A stretch of 33,713 nucleotides of DNA from Leptospiraceae bacterium (GTDB lineage: Bacteria > Spirochaetota > Leptospiria > Leptospirales > Leptonemataceae): positions 1 through 33,713 of the forward strand of contig JAGRNA010000093.1 in NCBI GenBank assembly GCA_020441005.1. Direction: 5' to 3'. The notes below the pieces were generated by a model. That model made no database searches and was not told the DNA's origin. It saw only the letters and a program-made list of their open reading frames with translations. The translations under genes and the position numbers were made by a program. This document shows positions 8,126-15,654 of this stretch, one piece after another; the stretch's first letter is position 1, and each line of letters begins with the position of its first letter.

Positions 8126-9331
8126 ATGACCCAAACAGCACTGCATGGATCCGGCGACTGGCGTGATCAAAAAATACTGGTACTCGGCGGCGGTTTTGCC
8201 GGCGTTGCGGCCGCGATTCGGCTGCGCAAAAAAGGCTATCGTAATGTGCATCTGATGTCGGACCGGGATTATTTTTATTTATATCCCATTTCCATCTGGA
8301 TTCCGGTCGGCAAACGCAGCTTTGAGGATGTGTGCCTTTTTTTGGAAACCCTGGCGCGCAAGCATGGTTTTCATTATCATAAGCGCAAGGTAGAGCGGAT
8401 TGATGCGGCCGCGGGCCAGGTGCATTTTACGGATGGAGCGGAGGACTATGATCAATTAATTGTCGCCGTCGGCGGCAAGCGACTGCAGCCGAAAGGCCAT
8501 GAGCATATCTTGTCGATTTGCGGCAATCCGGACCAGTCCCTGAAAATCAAGGATGCCCTGGATGAAATGGTCGCGGGAAGCGGGGGCCGAATTGCGATCG
8601 GTTTCGGCGGCAATCCCAACGATAAATCTGCTGTGCGGGGCGGACCAGCCTTTGAGCTGGCCTTTAATCTGGATACCTGGCTGAAGAAGCGCAAGGTCCG
8701 CAGCAAATTTGAGCTTTCCTTTTTTGCACCCATGCCAGTCCCCGGGGCACGGATGGGAGACAAACCGGCCAGCAAGCTGCCGGGATTGATGCAAAGGCAT
8801 AATATCAGCTATTACAAAGGTAAAAAAATCATACAGTTTAGCGCTGAGGGCGTTCATTTTGAAGACAACAGTTTACTGGGGGCCGATTTAATTCTTTTTA
8901 TCCCGGCCGGTCAGGGCAGCCCGGTTTTTCAGAACTCTGATCTGCCGCTGAATGCAGCTGGATTTGTCGTAACCAATGAATTCTGTGAAGTGGAAGGTTT
9001 TGACAATGTTTATGCTGTTGGCGATTCAGCGGCCCTGCTCGGACCGGATTGGAAAGCCAAACAGGGCCACCTGGCTGAAGTGATGGCCGATCATGCCGTT
9101 GATAATCTGGATGCGAAATTGAAAGGCCGATCAGAGCGCAAAAGCTATGTCCGGCACATTAACATACTGTGTATCATGGATACCGGCCGCAGTGCGGCAT
9201 TTGTCTACCGCACTGCGAAAAAGCAGTGGATGATCCCCATGCCTCTAATTGGCCATTGGATCAAGCAGGCATGGGGTTTTTACTACCGCAATTCACGCTT
9301 GAAGCGATTGCCCAAAATTCCTGGCATGTAG
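8126..9331 (+). CDS. FAD/NAD(P)-dependent oxidoreductase, sulfide:quinone reductase-like
   Basis: A 401-residue flavoprotein. The N-terminal FAD-binding loop is GGGFAG at residues 21-26, the second dinucleotide segment contains AVGG (about 122-125), and the C-terminal FAD motif is NVYAVGDSAAL. The overall plan is that of the SQR/flavocytochrome c sulfide dehydrogenase/NDH-2 group. Cys132 (in SICGNP) and a later Cys in ILCIMDTG sit about where SQR-type enzymes place redox cysteines. The C-terminal tail resembles the amphipathic membrane anchor of SQRs. The likely role is oxidation of sulfide, or a related sulfur species, with transfer of electrons to quinone. I chose ATG 8126 over the upstream GTG at 8042 because the extension carries no homology and runs through the palindromic operator. 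There is no Shine-Dalgarno sequence. The gene is convergent with ssb2, only 14 bases away. Confidence 0.78.
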   Translation: MTQTALHGSGDWRDQKILVLGGGFAGVAAAIRLRKKGYRNVHLMSDRDYFYLYPISIWIPVGKRSFEDVCLFLETLARKHGFHYHKRKVERIDAAAGQVHFTDGAEDYDQLIVAVGGKRLQPKGHEHILSICGNPDQSLKIKDALDEMVAGSGGRIAIGFGGNPNDKSAVRGGPAFELAFNLDTWLKKRKVRSKFELSFFAPMPVPGARMGDKPASKLPGLMQRHNISYYKGKKIIQFSAEGVHFEDNSLLGADLILFIPAGQGSPVFQNSDLPLNAAGFVVTNEFCEVEGFDNVYAVGDSAALLGPDWKAKQGHLAEVMADHAVDNLDAKLKGRSERKSYVRHINILCIMDTGRSAAFVYRTAKKQWMIPMPLIGHWIKQAWGFYYRNSRLKRLPKIPGM

Positions 9332-9345
9332 TCGCCGGACCAGTA

Positions 9346-9693
9346 TCAGGCGGCTTTGTCATCCTCCCGTTTTTTCGTGTAATCGAAGCGAACCGAACGG
9401 GCCACGACCTTGATCAGGGTGCGCGACTTGCCATCGCCATCCTGCCAGCGATCCTGGCGCAAATCTCCCTGGATTGTCACCCGGTCGCCCTTATGCAGAT
9501 ACTTGATACAGTTTTCTGCCAGTTTGTTCCAGCATTCAATCTGAAAAAAGCTGACGAATTTTTTGTCATTCGCATTGCCAAATTCATGATTGCTGGCCAC
9601 ATGAAAGCGGGCGACCAGCTGCTTGCCAGCGTCTCTTTGTTCCGGATCCGCCGTTAAATTGCCGTCCAGAACGACCAAAGCCATGTTATTCAT
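9346..9693 (-). CDS. second single-stranded DNA-binding protein (short SSB paralog)
   Basis: A 115-residue OB-fold protein of the SSB family. It shows the typical order: ALVVLDGNLTADPE at the N terminus, a central FQIECWNKLAE (the FxxVxWxxxA region), and KGDRVTIQGDLRQDRWQDGDGK. It lacks the acidic DDIPF-type tail present in the SSB at 29374, so it probably does not recruit the same replication partners. The start is ATG 9693, preceded by AGAGGT seven bases away, an excellent ribosome binding site; a longer in-frame start at 9729 is not needed. A TATAGT -10-like hexamer and the small palindrome AAGGT/ACCTT (9759-9772) lie upstream. A specialised role in recombination, repair or competence is possible but not shown. 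Confidence 0.87.
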   Translation of the reverse strand: MNNMALVVLDGNLTADPEQRDAGKQLVARFHVASNHEFGNANDKKFVSFFQIECWNKLAENCIKYLHKGDRVTIQGDLRQDRWQDGDGKSRTLIKVVARSVRFDYTKKREDDKAA

Positions 9694-9802
9694 TTTCTTT
9701 ACCTCTTTTCTCCAAGTTGACCGGCGCACCTGCAGGTTTCACCGGACTATACTTGTAAAAGGTCATTACCTTGCCGCTTGTTGCGTCATTTTTGTAAAAA
9801 AA

Positions 9803-11059
9803 TCAGACCGCGGTCGCTTTTTGGATGCAAGCTGCGATTTTTGCATTCAGATTCTTGCCTGGCAGGGGCAGTAGTTGGGGGGGATTGCTGCTTTCCAGCA
9901 GGGTTTCAATGATAGCCACAGCTGGCAATTGTGCGCAGGCCGGCCAGTTGCCCTGGCTAAAGCCCTGGCAAAGCCCGGGCAGAAGTACCGCCGGATGGGG
10001 CGAGCAAGCCGGGTAGATCGTTTCATGATTACCTGGCCGTAACGCTTCCGGATCCAGATGACGACTGCTGAAATCCAGCACCAATTGACCGCCGGGAATG
10101 CGATGGCTTTCAAAATTGCCGCTGTAGTCCGGTGTGATTAGTACGACACTCGCATTCGCATAGACATTATCGAGCGAAGATGCCAGGCCGCCCCGCTTTT
10201 CAAATTGGGCCAGATTGCGAAAGTCCTGATCCACGCCGATAATGCGACCAGCGCCAAAGGACTGTAGTAAATCTGTAAGCCGCATACCGCTGCTATGCAG
10301 GCCCAGAATGGCAATAGTGACCTGGTCTGGCTGGATCTGATGCTGCGCCATGGCATTCAGGCAGCTGGCAGTGTACACTAGCGCCAATTCATCCGTTTCA
10401 CGGTGCAATATACTTTGAGGAATTTGTTCTCGCAGTCGGTTGACTGACTGGGCCGCGTAGTCCGGATTGAGTTGGCTCAAGCGTATTCCGCCGAAGCTGG
10501 GTGCCAGCGCGATAACGCTACGGATCAAATCCTCCTCATGATCCACCCGGATCCACAGCGGAACCGCTTCGAGGGCGGTGTAGCGATTGATCAACCAGGC
10601 ATCGCGCTCTAGTCGTGGCAGGGTTTCATTGGCCTGATCAAGACCCCGACCATCTGAAATCAGGGCGATGCGATTTTGGCGCCAGGGATGCATGTGTTGA
10701 TTGATGACTTCGGAGTTGCGCAGGTTGTGCTCCAGCACCGGATCCGAGCTTAGCAGCAATGTGCGGGGATGCGACAGCTGGATCCGGGGACTTTGCAGCA
10801 GCATTTTATCTTCGAGCAGCGACTGGTCATTGCGGACAAAGAGCTGCCATCCGTCGGCCTGTAATGCCGCCCGCGCTGTCTGCAGGGACTCGTTCTCAAT
10901 CAGGCATTCCAGCCGATAGCTAGACCCGCCCTGATCATGCATCAAGGTGCTGATAGAGAGGACTTCCATTCCAGCGACGCTGGGCAGCGTAGGCAGATGA
11001 GCGCGGCCCTGCGACGAAGCGGAATGCCGTCCCTGGATGTCAATCGTGTACAGGGGCAT
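9803..11059 (-). CDS. malic-enzyme-like protein lacking catalytic and metal-binding residues
   Basis: This 418-residue protein follows the bacterial malic enzyme plan but has lost the active site. The N-terminal ~80 residues may be an ACT-like domain. IALISDGRG (131-139) corresponds to the conserved vAvvtDGtavLGLG segment. APSFGGIRLSQL (186-197) corresponds to aPsFGGInLEDi, with the metal-binding ED replaced by SQ. IPQSILHRETDELA (213-226) corresponds to IPvFHDDqhGTA, with the metal-binding Asp lost. The dinucleotide loop reads GLHSSG (253-258) instead of a GxGxxG/A pattern, and the usual catalytic Lys block (EGKA) reads ERDA. The reading frame is intact over 1.2 kb, so it looks like a maintained pseudoenzyme rather than a decayed gene. 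It lies 27 bases after the CsgG/DUF4384 gene and may share its transcript. The family match is by eye. Confidence 0.7.
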   Translation of the reverse strand: MPLYTIDIQGRHSASSQGRAHLPTLPSVAGMEVLSISTLMHDQGGSSYRLECLIENESLQTARAALQADGWQLFVRNDQSLLEDKMLLQSPRIQLSHPRTLLLSSDPVLEHNLRNSEVINQHMHPWRQNRIALISDGRGLDQANETLPRLERDAWLINRYTALEAVPLWIRVDHEEDLIRSVIALAPSFGGIRLSQLNPDYAAQSVNRLREQIPQSILHRETDELALVYTASCLNAMAQHQIQPDQVTIAILGLHSSGMRLTDLLQSFGAGRIIGVDQDFRNLAQFEKRGGLASSLDNVYANASVVLITPDYSGNFESHRIPGGQLVLDFSSRHLDPEALRPGNHETIYPACSPHPAVLLPGLCQGFSQGNWPACAQLPAVAIIETLLESSNPPQLLPLPGKNLNAKIAACIQKATAV

Positions 11060-11086
11060 CCGGGTACATATCGGTACCTGGGTGTG

Positions 11087-12163
11087 CTATTCTTTATTGA
11101 GCCGGTAAGTGATTCGTTCGGCCGACCAGTTTTTCAGCTTTTCCTTGTTGATGGTGACCTTGATAGCATTGTAAATCATGGGGCTCTCGCGGCTTTTTAC
11201 ACTTGGAAAAAGTTCAGTCTGAAAATCCCGGGTTTCTGTAAAAAAATCGACCGGCTTTTCGGTTACAATTGCCTGGATGGACTCCGTCCCGACGGGCTCA
11301 ACCAGCTCCCATTCAAAATCATCATTCGGGCCGGGGAATTGATACTCCTTGTCGACCTCGATCTGGCGCGAAGGAGCGAACTTGTTCGGAAAAATCATCG
11401 TCATTATTCCGCGTGAATCAATCGCATACACCTGGATGTAGACCTGGTCCAGAGCTTCTGGACGATGTTTGGCGACCTTGAATTTTAGACGGATATTTTC
11501 GCCCAGCTTGTAAACCGGGTTCTTGCCCTTGTCCAGCTGCAACAATACTGAATAGGGGCTGTCCGGGTTGGACATCGTCAGGTAGATTCCGAGCAGCTGC
11601 CGGGCTCTGATGGCCAGGGTATTGCTGACCATGGAGAGGTTGCCTACAGCGCGGTCGGCCCCGACAACGACGCCCGTCTCGGTCTTGATGATCCGCATGT
11701 TTGCGGTATAACTGCGAGCAGCCGGCAGGCGGTCTTGTTCGGCTGCATCAGCCTCCAGTTCACCGACTACCAAATAACGGGCGCCGGCCATTTTCCCAAT
11801 TTTAAGGGCCTCGGCACTGTCGACATTGCCGCTCTGGCTGGTTGCAATTTCGTTCAAGGCTTTGTCCAGTTGCGATCTTTCTAACAGACTGAACTGTCTG
11901 GTTTTCGCCAGGTCGACCAATATATTGGCGGCCACCCGCTCACCCTGGTCCTTGTCCAGCGCCTTGAAAGGAATCACGGCAATCGGGGCGTTTTCCTGGC
12001 TAGCCATACGTTGTTCCGGTTCTAAACGCGTTTGGTCCCCGGATTCACGATGATTCAGGTCAGGACTTGATGGCTGGGCTATTATGCAACCGGCTGCCAG
12101 ATACAACAAGGTCAGGTGAATTCCGGATAGCAGGCGGCGCGAATGGCCATTGATGAATTTCAT
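11087..12163 (-). CDS. lipoprotein with CsgG-like and DUF4384 domains
   Basis: A 358-residue predicted lipoprotein. A hydrophobic signal ends in the lipobox LAAGC with Cys26. Residues of about 60-205 resemble the CsgG/FlgO-type fold: IAVIPF near the start, FSLLERSQLDKALNEI, then GKMAGARYLVVGELE. Residues of about 205-325 match the DUF4384 pattern, with YKLGENIRLKFK and later GIMTMIFPN. Proteins of this design sit at the outer membrane or periplasm, often with surface or secretion systems; the precise role is unknown. The start is ATG 12163, supported by AGGAG seven bases upstream; an in-frame upstream extension to 12337 would overlap the neighbouring gene and hide the signal peptide. It follows the 12231-12791 lipoprotein by 67 bases and probably forms an operon with it. 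Confidence 0.82.
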   Translation of the reverse strand: MKFINGHSRRLLSGIHLTLLYLAAGCIIAQPSSPDLNHRESGDQTRLEPEQRMASQENAPIAVIPFKALDKDQGERVAANILVDLAKTRQFSLLERSQLDKALNEIATSQSGNVDSAEALKIGKMAGARYLVVGELEADAAEQDRLPAARSYTANMRIIKTETGVVVGADRAVGNLSMVSNTLAIRARQLLGIYLTMSNPDSPYSVLLQLDKGKNPVYKLGENIRLKFKVAKHRPEALDQVYIQVYAIDSRGIMTMIFPNKFAPSRQIEVDKEYQFPGPNDDFEWELVEPVGTESIQAIVTEKPVDFFTETRDFQTELFPSVKSRESPMIYNAIKVTINKEKLKNWSAERITYRLNKE

Positions 12164-12230
12164 TTTTAAGCTCCTGGGTTGGTAGTGCCGGGCCTTGTTC
12201 AGCTGACGGTCTGGTGTAATCGAGTTTGAC

Positions 12231-12791
12231 CTAAGGCTTCGGTAGCAAGCGCGATGTCTTCTGGTTGACCTCATATTGTAAAAGGGCGTACAAGCGCACT
12301 TTTTGGGGTTCGAAATCGCGATAGCTCTTGCTTTCATACAGCATCATAGTGGCGCAGGCAAAAGAAAACAACACCAGCTGGCTGTCCTCGGCCGAGTTGC
12401 GGAACTCGATGCCATAGGTCCAGCGCGGCAGACAGCGCTTGCGGTATTCCGGTTCAAAGCTTTCGTTCTCTTTGAGCAGGGCCTTGATGTCCCGGATGAC
12501 ATCGCTGTCCTGGATTTCACGCTTGGTCAGGTAGTCGGTGTAGGGGTCAAAGGGTTTGAGTGGATTATCGCCGGTGTAGGTGTAGTGAAAGACGCCGGAG
12601 CTTTTCTGGATCACTTCTATGGCTCGGGCCACGTTTGCGGCATGGCTTTCCGTTCCCGATGGCTCGGTATCGGCAGGATTGACCGGCTGGGCCTGGCTAC
12701 TCTGACAGGCGGCCAAAAGGCCCAAAAATAGCCAGAGTGCAGTTCGCAGCTGGCGGCAGGAGCCTGAATGGTTGCTATGATTTAGTCTCAC
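12231..12791 (-). CDS. putative lipoprotein of unknown function
   Basis: This 186-residue protein is not recognised. The N terminus has two Arg residues, a hydrophobic stretch and the lipobox LLAAC (Cys29), so lipid attachment is likely. The mature part begins with a Ser/Thr/Glu-rich linker. A compact domain follows (about residues 55-186) with two further Cys residues (KRCLPRW and FACATMM) that could form a disulfide. The only reasonable start is GTG 12791, which has no ribosome binding site. It is the first gene of the minus-strand group leading into the CsgG/DUF4384 lipoprotein, so the two may act together at the envelope. Upstream lies the 21-bp repeat array. Confidence 0.72.
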   Translation of the reverse strand: MRLNHSNHSGSCRQLRTALWLFLGLLAACQSSQAQPVNPADTEPSGTESHAANVARAIEVIQKSSGVFHYTYTGDNPLKPFDPYTDYLTKREIQDSDVIRDIKALLKENESFEPEYRKRCLPRWTYGIEFRNSAEDSQLVLFSFACATMMLYESKSYRDFEPQKVRLYALLQYEVNQKTSRLLPKP

Positions 12792-12860
12792 AGTATATCA
12801 GATATCAAAGAGTGCCTGGAAGTTCAACAGATTTTCAGGAGTATTGCGTCATCTGAGTGC

Positions 12861-13050
12861 AGGTCGGAACTCCGTGCGTCCAGGTCGGAACTGCGTGCGT
12901 CCAGGTCGGAACTCCGTGCGTCCAGGTCGGAACTGCGTGCGTCCAGGTCGGAACTCTGTGCGTCCAGGTCGGAACTCTGTGCGTCCAGGTCGGAACTCTG
13001 TGCGTCCAGGTCGGAACTCTGTGCGTCCGACACGGAACTGCGCGCGACGG
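12861..13050 (+). repeat. 21-bp tandem repeat array, eight units plus a diverged ninth
   Basis: Eight perfectly phased units start at 12861, 12882, 12903, 12924, 12945, 12966, 12987 and 13008. Each begins AGGTCGGAACT, then has two variable bases, then GTGCGTCC. The variable pair reads CC, GC, CC, GC, CT, CT, CT, CT along the array, so the first half alternates and the second half is uniform, as expected from stepwise duplication. A ninth, diverged unit (CACGGAACTGCG...) follows at 13029-13050. There are no spacers, so this is not a CRISPR. The unit equals two DNA helical turns and contains the core of the element also found singly at 8032, 19826, 19876 and 20024. Confidence 0.95.
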
Positions 13051-13071
13051 ACAGGAAACCCGCTGAAATTA

Positions 13072-13098
13072 CTTTACAGGCCGCACCGGATTGTAAAG
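13072..13098. promoter_or_regulatory. operator-like inverted repeat upstream of the HDOD gene
   Basis: CTTTACA (13072-13078) and TGTAAAG (13092-13098) are perfect inverted copies separated by 13 bases, ending 13 bases before the ATG at 13112. Half-site centres are about 20 bp apart, suitable for a dimeric regulator. TTTACA could also serve as a -35 box, but no matching -10 is evident. Confidence 0.5.
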
Positions 13099-13111
13099 AC
13101 TGAAATCCAAC

Positions 13112-13954
13112 ATGGCTATCAAGATTGAGATTACCGAAATCCCGCCTATGCCGCAATCCATGATGCAGGTAATTCAGTTTGACCCGTTGTCCGATACCGC
13201 CAGCAGCTCGCATTTGGAAAGAATCATACTACCCGATAAGGGTATGACAGCCAGTATCATGCGTATCGCCAATTCGGCCTATTACGGTCAATCGGGCAAG
13301 GTCAAAACCCTGCAGGATGCAATCACTCTTTTGGGCTTAAAAGCGACCAAAAATCTCGTGATCCTGCTGAATGGCCAGGAAATATTCGGCCGCTTACAGG
13401 CGGATACATTCCGGCTGTTGGTCCATGAGAGTTCGATTCTGGCAGCCCTGATTGCTATTGATATCAGCAAGCCTCTGGGCCAGGTCGCGGTACGTGATGA
13501 GGCCTTTATTTTCTCCCTTTTGCACAACATCGGTATGTCGGTGATTGCTCTCAATGCCCGCTCCGAATATGAACGGGTCCTGAACTCTTACCTGCATAGT
13601 GGCGGCAGTCTACCGCTGCTGGAGCAGCAGCAACTAGGCACGGATCATATGGCCGTCGGCCTGGAGGTGTTCAAGAAATGGAAATTGCCGGAAGGCGCTC
13701 ACGATATTGTATTTGAGTATGACTTTGATCCGACTATGGCTGATCAAAAAAGCGCCTTGCATCGCGTGGTCAGCCTGGCAGTCCTGCTGGCCCGTCGTAT
13801 CCTGGCGCTGCCGGATGATGAAGAGGCTGGCGCTCGGGAAGAAGCGGTGCTCAAATCGTTTGGCAAAGATAGAGCGGTAACCGGCGCTTTTGACGGTGCA
13901 TGGTACAACATGATTCAGGATCACCCCTTCTATCAATTGGCCATGGAACTGTGA
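13112..13954 (+). CDS. HDOD domain protein
   Basis: A 280-residue cytoplasmic protein of the HDOD (HD-related output domain) family. Typical features are PPMPQSMMQVIQ near the N terminus (residues 11-22), RIANSAYYG (51-59), the DAITLLGLKATKNLV segment (69-83) and SLLHNIGM (135-142). The last corresponds to the LLHDIGK motif of true HD phosphohydrolases; here the metal-binding Asp is Asn, as expected for non-catalytic HDOD proteins. These act as signalling or scaffolding modules, often linked to motility or stress control. No receiver or GGDEF domain is attached. The ATG at 13112 lacks a strong ribosome binding site. Two unusual cis elements, the 21-bp array and a 27-bp palindrome, lie directly upstream. 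nadB follows after 56 bases. Confidence 0.88.
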   Translation: MAIKIEITEIPPMPQSMMQVIQFDPLSDTASSSHLERIILPDKGMTASIMRIANSAYYGQSGKVKTLQDAITLLGLKATKNLVILLNGQEIFGRLQADTFRLLVHESSILAALIAIDISKPLGQVAVRDEAFIFSLLHNIGMSVIALNARSEYERVLNSYLHSGGSLPLLEQQQLGTDHMAVGLEVFKKWKLPEGAHDIVFEYDFDPTMADQKSALHRVVSLAVLLARRILALPDDEEAGAREEAVLKSFGKDRAVTGAFDGAWYNMIQDHPFYQLAMEL

Positions 13955-14010
13955 TCGGCGTTGGATAGACCAGGCTTTTTCCTGTCTGATCCGGCCCAAA
14001 GGAGCGTACA

Positions 14011-15636
14011 TTGAAGCAAGGGTTCGATACAGATTTCCTGGTGCTGGGCAGCGGTGTGGCCGGGTTGTACCTGGCTTTGCAATTGGCCGAGCTTGGCAGC
14101 GTGACTGTGATTACCAAGGCTCGGCCGGACGATGCCAATACTTCCTGGGCGCAAGGCGGGGTTGCCTCGGTTTTGTCGGCCAATGACAGCTTTGAAAGTC
14201 ACATCGCCGATACCCTGGAAGCCGGAGCCGGACTGTGTGACCCGCAGGCCGTCCGGGTGCTTGTGACCGAAGGACCCGGTCATGTACGCAAATTGATGGA
14301 ACTCGGGGCTCGTTTTGCCCAGGATGAAGCCGGTCACCTGGAGCTGGGCCGCGAAGGCGGTCACAGCCAAAACCGGATCGTGCATGCTGATGATCTAACC
14401 GGCCTGGAAATAGAGCGAGTCCTGCTGCAAGCCGTCCAGGAACGCGGAATCCGGCTCCTGGATCAGCATGTGGTCGTGGAACTGATCACCAGATACCATG
14501 TGCAAGATGAACTGCCGAAAGATGTGGCCGAATGCTACGGCGCGTATGTGTATGACCGCGAAACCTGGGAAATTTTTATTATTCGGGCCCGCAGCACAAT
14601 TCTGGCAACCGGTGGTGCCGGTCAGGTTTATCTACATAACACCAATCCCGAAGTAGCAACCGGCGACGGTGTGGCGCTGGCCTATCGAGCCGGGGCCCGA
14701 ATTGCCAATATGGAGTTTTACCAGTTCCATCCCACAGCACTGTATAACCCGGACTCTAAAGTCCCCTTTTTGATCAGTGAGGCGTTGCGCGGCTTTGGCG
14801 GCCGGCTTCTGGACGATACGGAACAAGAGTTTATGGCTCGCTATGATGAGCGCCGTGAACTGGCGCCACGCGATATTGTTGCCCGCGCGATTGACAGCGA
14901 ACTCAAGCGCCGGGCCGTAGATCATGTCTGGCTGGATGTGCGCCACAAAGACCGGGAAGAATTAATGAGCCACTTTCCGAACATTTTTGCTCATTGTCTT
15001 GATTTGGGTATTGATATCTCGAAAGATTTAATTCCGGTAGTCCCGGCGGCTCATTATATGTGCGGCGGAGTGCAGACGGATCTGTCCGGTGCGACCAATA
15101 GCAAGCGGCTGTTTGCGATTGGCGAGGTGGCCTGCAGCGGAGTGCATGGCGGGAACCGGCTGGCATCCAACAGTCTGCTAGAGGGTCTGGTCTTTGCCAA
15201 TCGGGTAGCCGAATACTTACGATCGGAGCCGCCACCGGCAATCAGTGCCCTGCCGCGGGCGCGGGAATGGAATAAAGACGGCTTGACCAATGCCGAGGAA
15301 TGGATATTGGTCAGGCACAATTATGAAGAAATCAAAAAAATTATGTGGGACTATGTTGGCATTGTGCGTTCCAATCTGCGCTTGCTACGGGCCCGTTCGC
15401 GTATCCAGTTATTGAACCGTGAAATACAGGATTTCTATAAACGGACTCGCATCCAGAATAAAATCCTGGAGCTGCGCAATTTGGGACTGGTGGCTCGCCT
15501 GATATTGGAAAGCGCGTTGATGCGCACTGAGAGCCGCGGTCTGCATTTTAGTACTGATTATCCCGAGAATCGCAATCCCTCCCGGGAAGACAGTATCCTG
15601 CGTCGTGACCCCGGTCATAACCTGCAAGAAGAGTGA
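14011..15636 (+). CDS. nadB: L-aspartate oxidase
   Basis: A 541-residue flavoenzyme that oxidises L-aspartate to iminoaspartate, the first step of de novo NAD synthesis; quinolinate synthase (nadA) is not in the window. It has the FAD-binding start FLVLGSGVAGLYLALQLAE, NTSWAQGGVAS, HSQNRIVHADD, ILATGGAGQVYLHNTNP, the active-site segment EFYQFHPTALY, and HYMCGGVQTD followed by GEVACSGVHGGNRLASNSLLEGLVF. The C-terminal helical domain is complete. NadB is distinguished from fumarate/succinate dehydrogenase flavoproteins by this soluble arrangement and by the absence of partner subunits nearby. The start is TTG 14011, supported by AGGAG (14000-14004) six bases upstream. A small hairpin (13967-13987) lies between the HDOD gene and this one. 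Confidence 0.95.
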   Translation: MKQGFDTDFLVLGSGVAGLYLALQLAELGSVTVITKARPDDANTSWAQGGVASVLSANDSFESHIADTLEAGAGLCDPQAVRVLVTEGPGHVRKLMELGARFAQDEAGHLELGREGGHSQNRIVHADDLTGLEIERVLLQAVQERGIRLLDQHVVVELITRYHVQDELPKDVAECYGAYVYDRETWEIFIIRARSTILATGGAGQVYLHNTNPEVATGDGVALAYRAGARIANMEFYQFHPTALYNPDSKVPFLISEALRGFGGRLLDDTEQEFMARYDERRELAPRDIVARAIDSELKRRAVDHVWLDVRHKDREELMSHFPNIFAHCLDLGIDISKDLIPVVPAAHYMCGGVQTDLSGATNSKRLFAIGEVACSGVHGGNRLASNSLLEGLVFANRVAEYLRSEPPPAISALPRAREWNKDGLTNAEEWILVRHNYEEIKKIMWDYVGIVRSNLRLLRARSRIQLLNREIQDFYKRTRIQNKILELRNLGLVARLILESALMRTESRGLHFSTDYPENRNPSREDSILRRDPGHNLQEE

Positions 15637-15654
15637 TCGCGCCGGTTCAACTTG

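Larger units (their letters stand above)
12792..13111. other. divergent intergenic region with repeat array and operator-like palindrome
   Basis: This 320-bp spacer separates two divergent genes, the lipoprotein (minus) and the HDOD protein (plus). It holds the 21-bp tandem array (12861-13050) and an inverted repeat at 13072-13098. On the minus strand a TATACT hexamer lies immediately before the GTG 12791, too close to be its -10. I see no convincing promoter for either gene and no RNA gene. Confidence 0.7.

Noticed and set aside
9795-9815. Terminator after the malic-like gene (GACCGCGGTC followed by T7 on the minus strand)
   Set aside because: The palindrome has no room for a loop, so the remaining stem is only about three base pairs.
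12861-13050. Possible CRISPR array
   Set aside because: Units are directly adjacent, 21 bp long, with no unique spacers and no cas genes nearby.
12824-13213. Reading frames on both strands across the 21-bp array, giving seven-residue peptide repeats (SSDLDAQ on minus, VRPGRNS on plus)
   Set aside because: A 21-bp unit keeps any frame open automatically. The frames have no ribosome binding site, overlap the HDOD gene or its upstream region, and show no codon bias.
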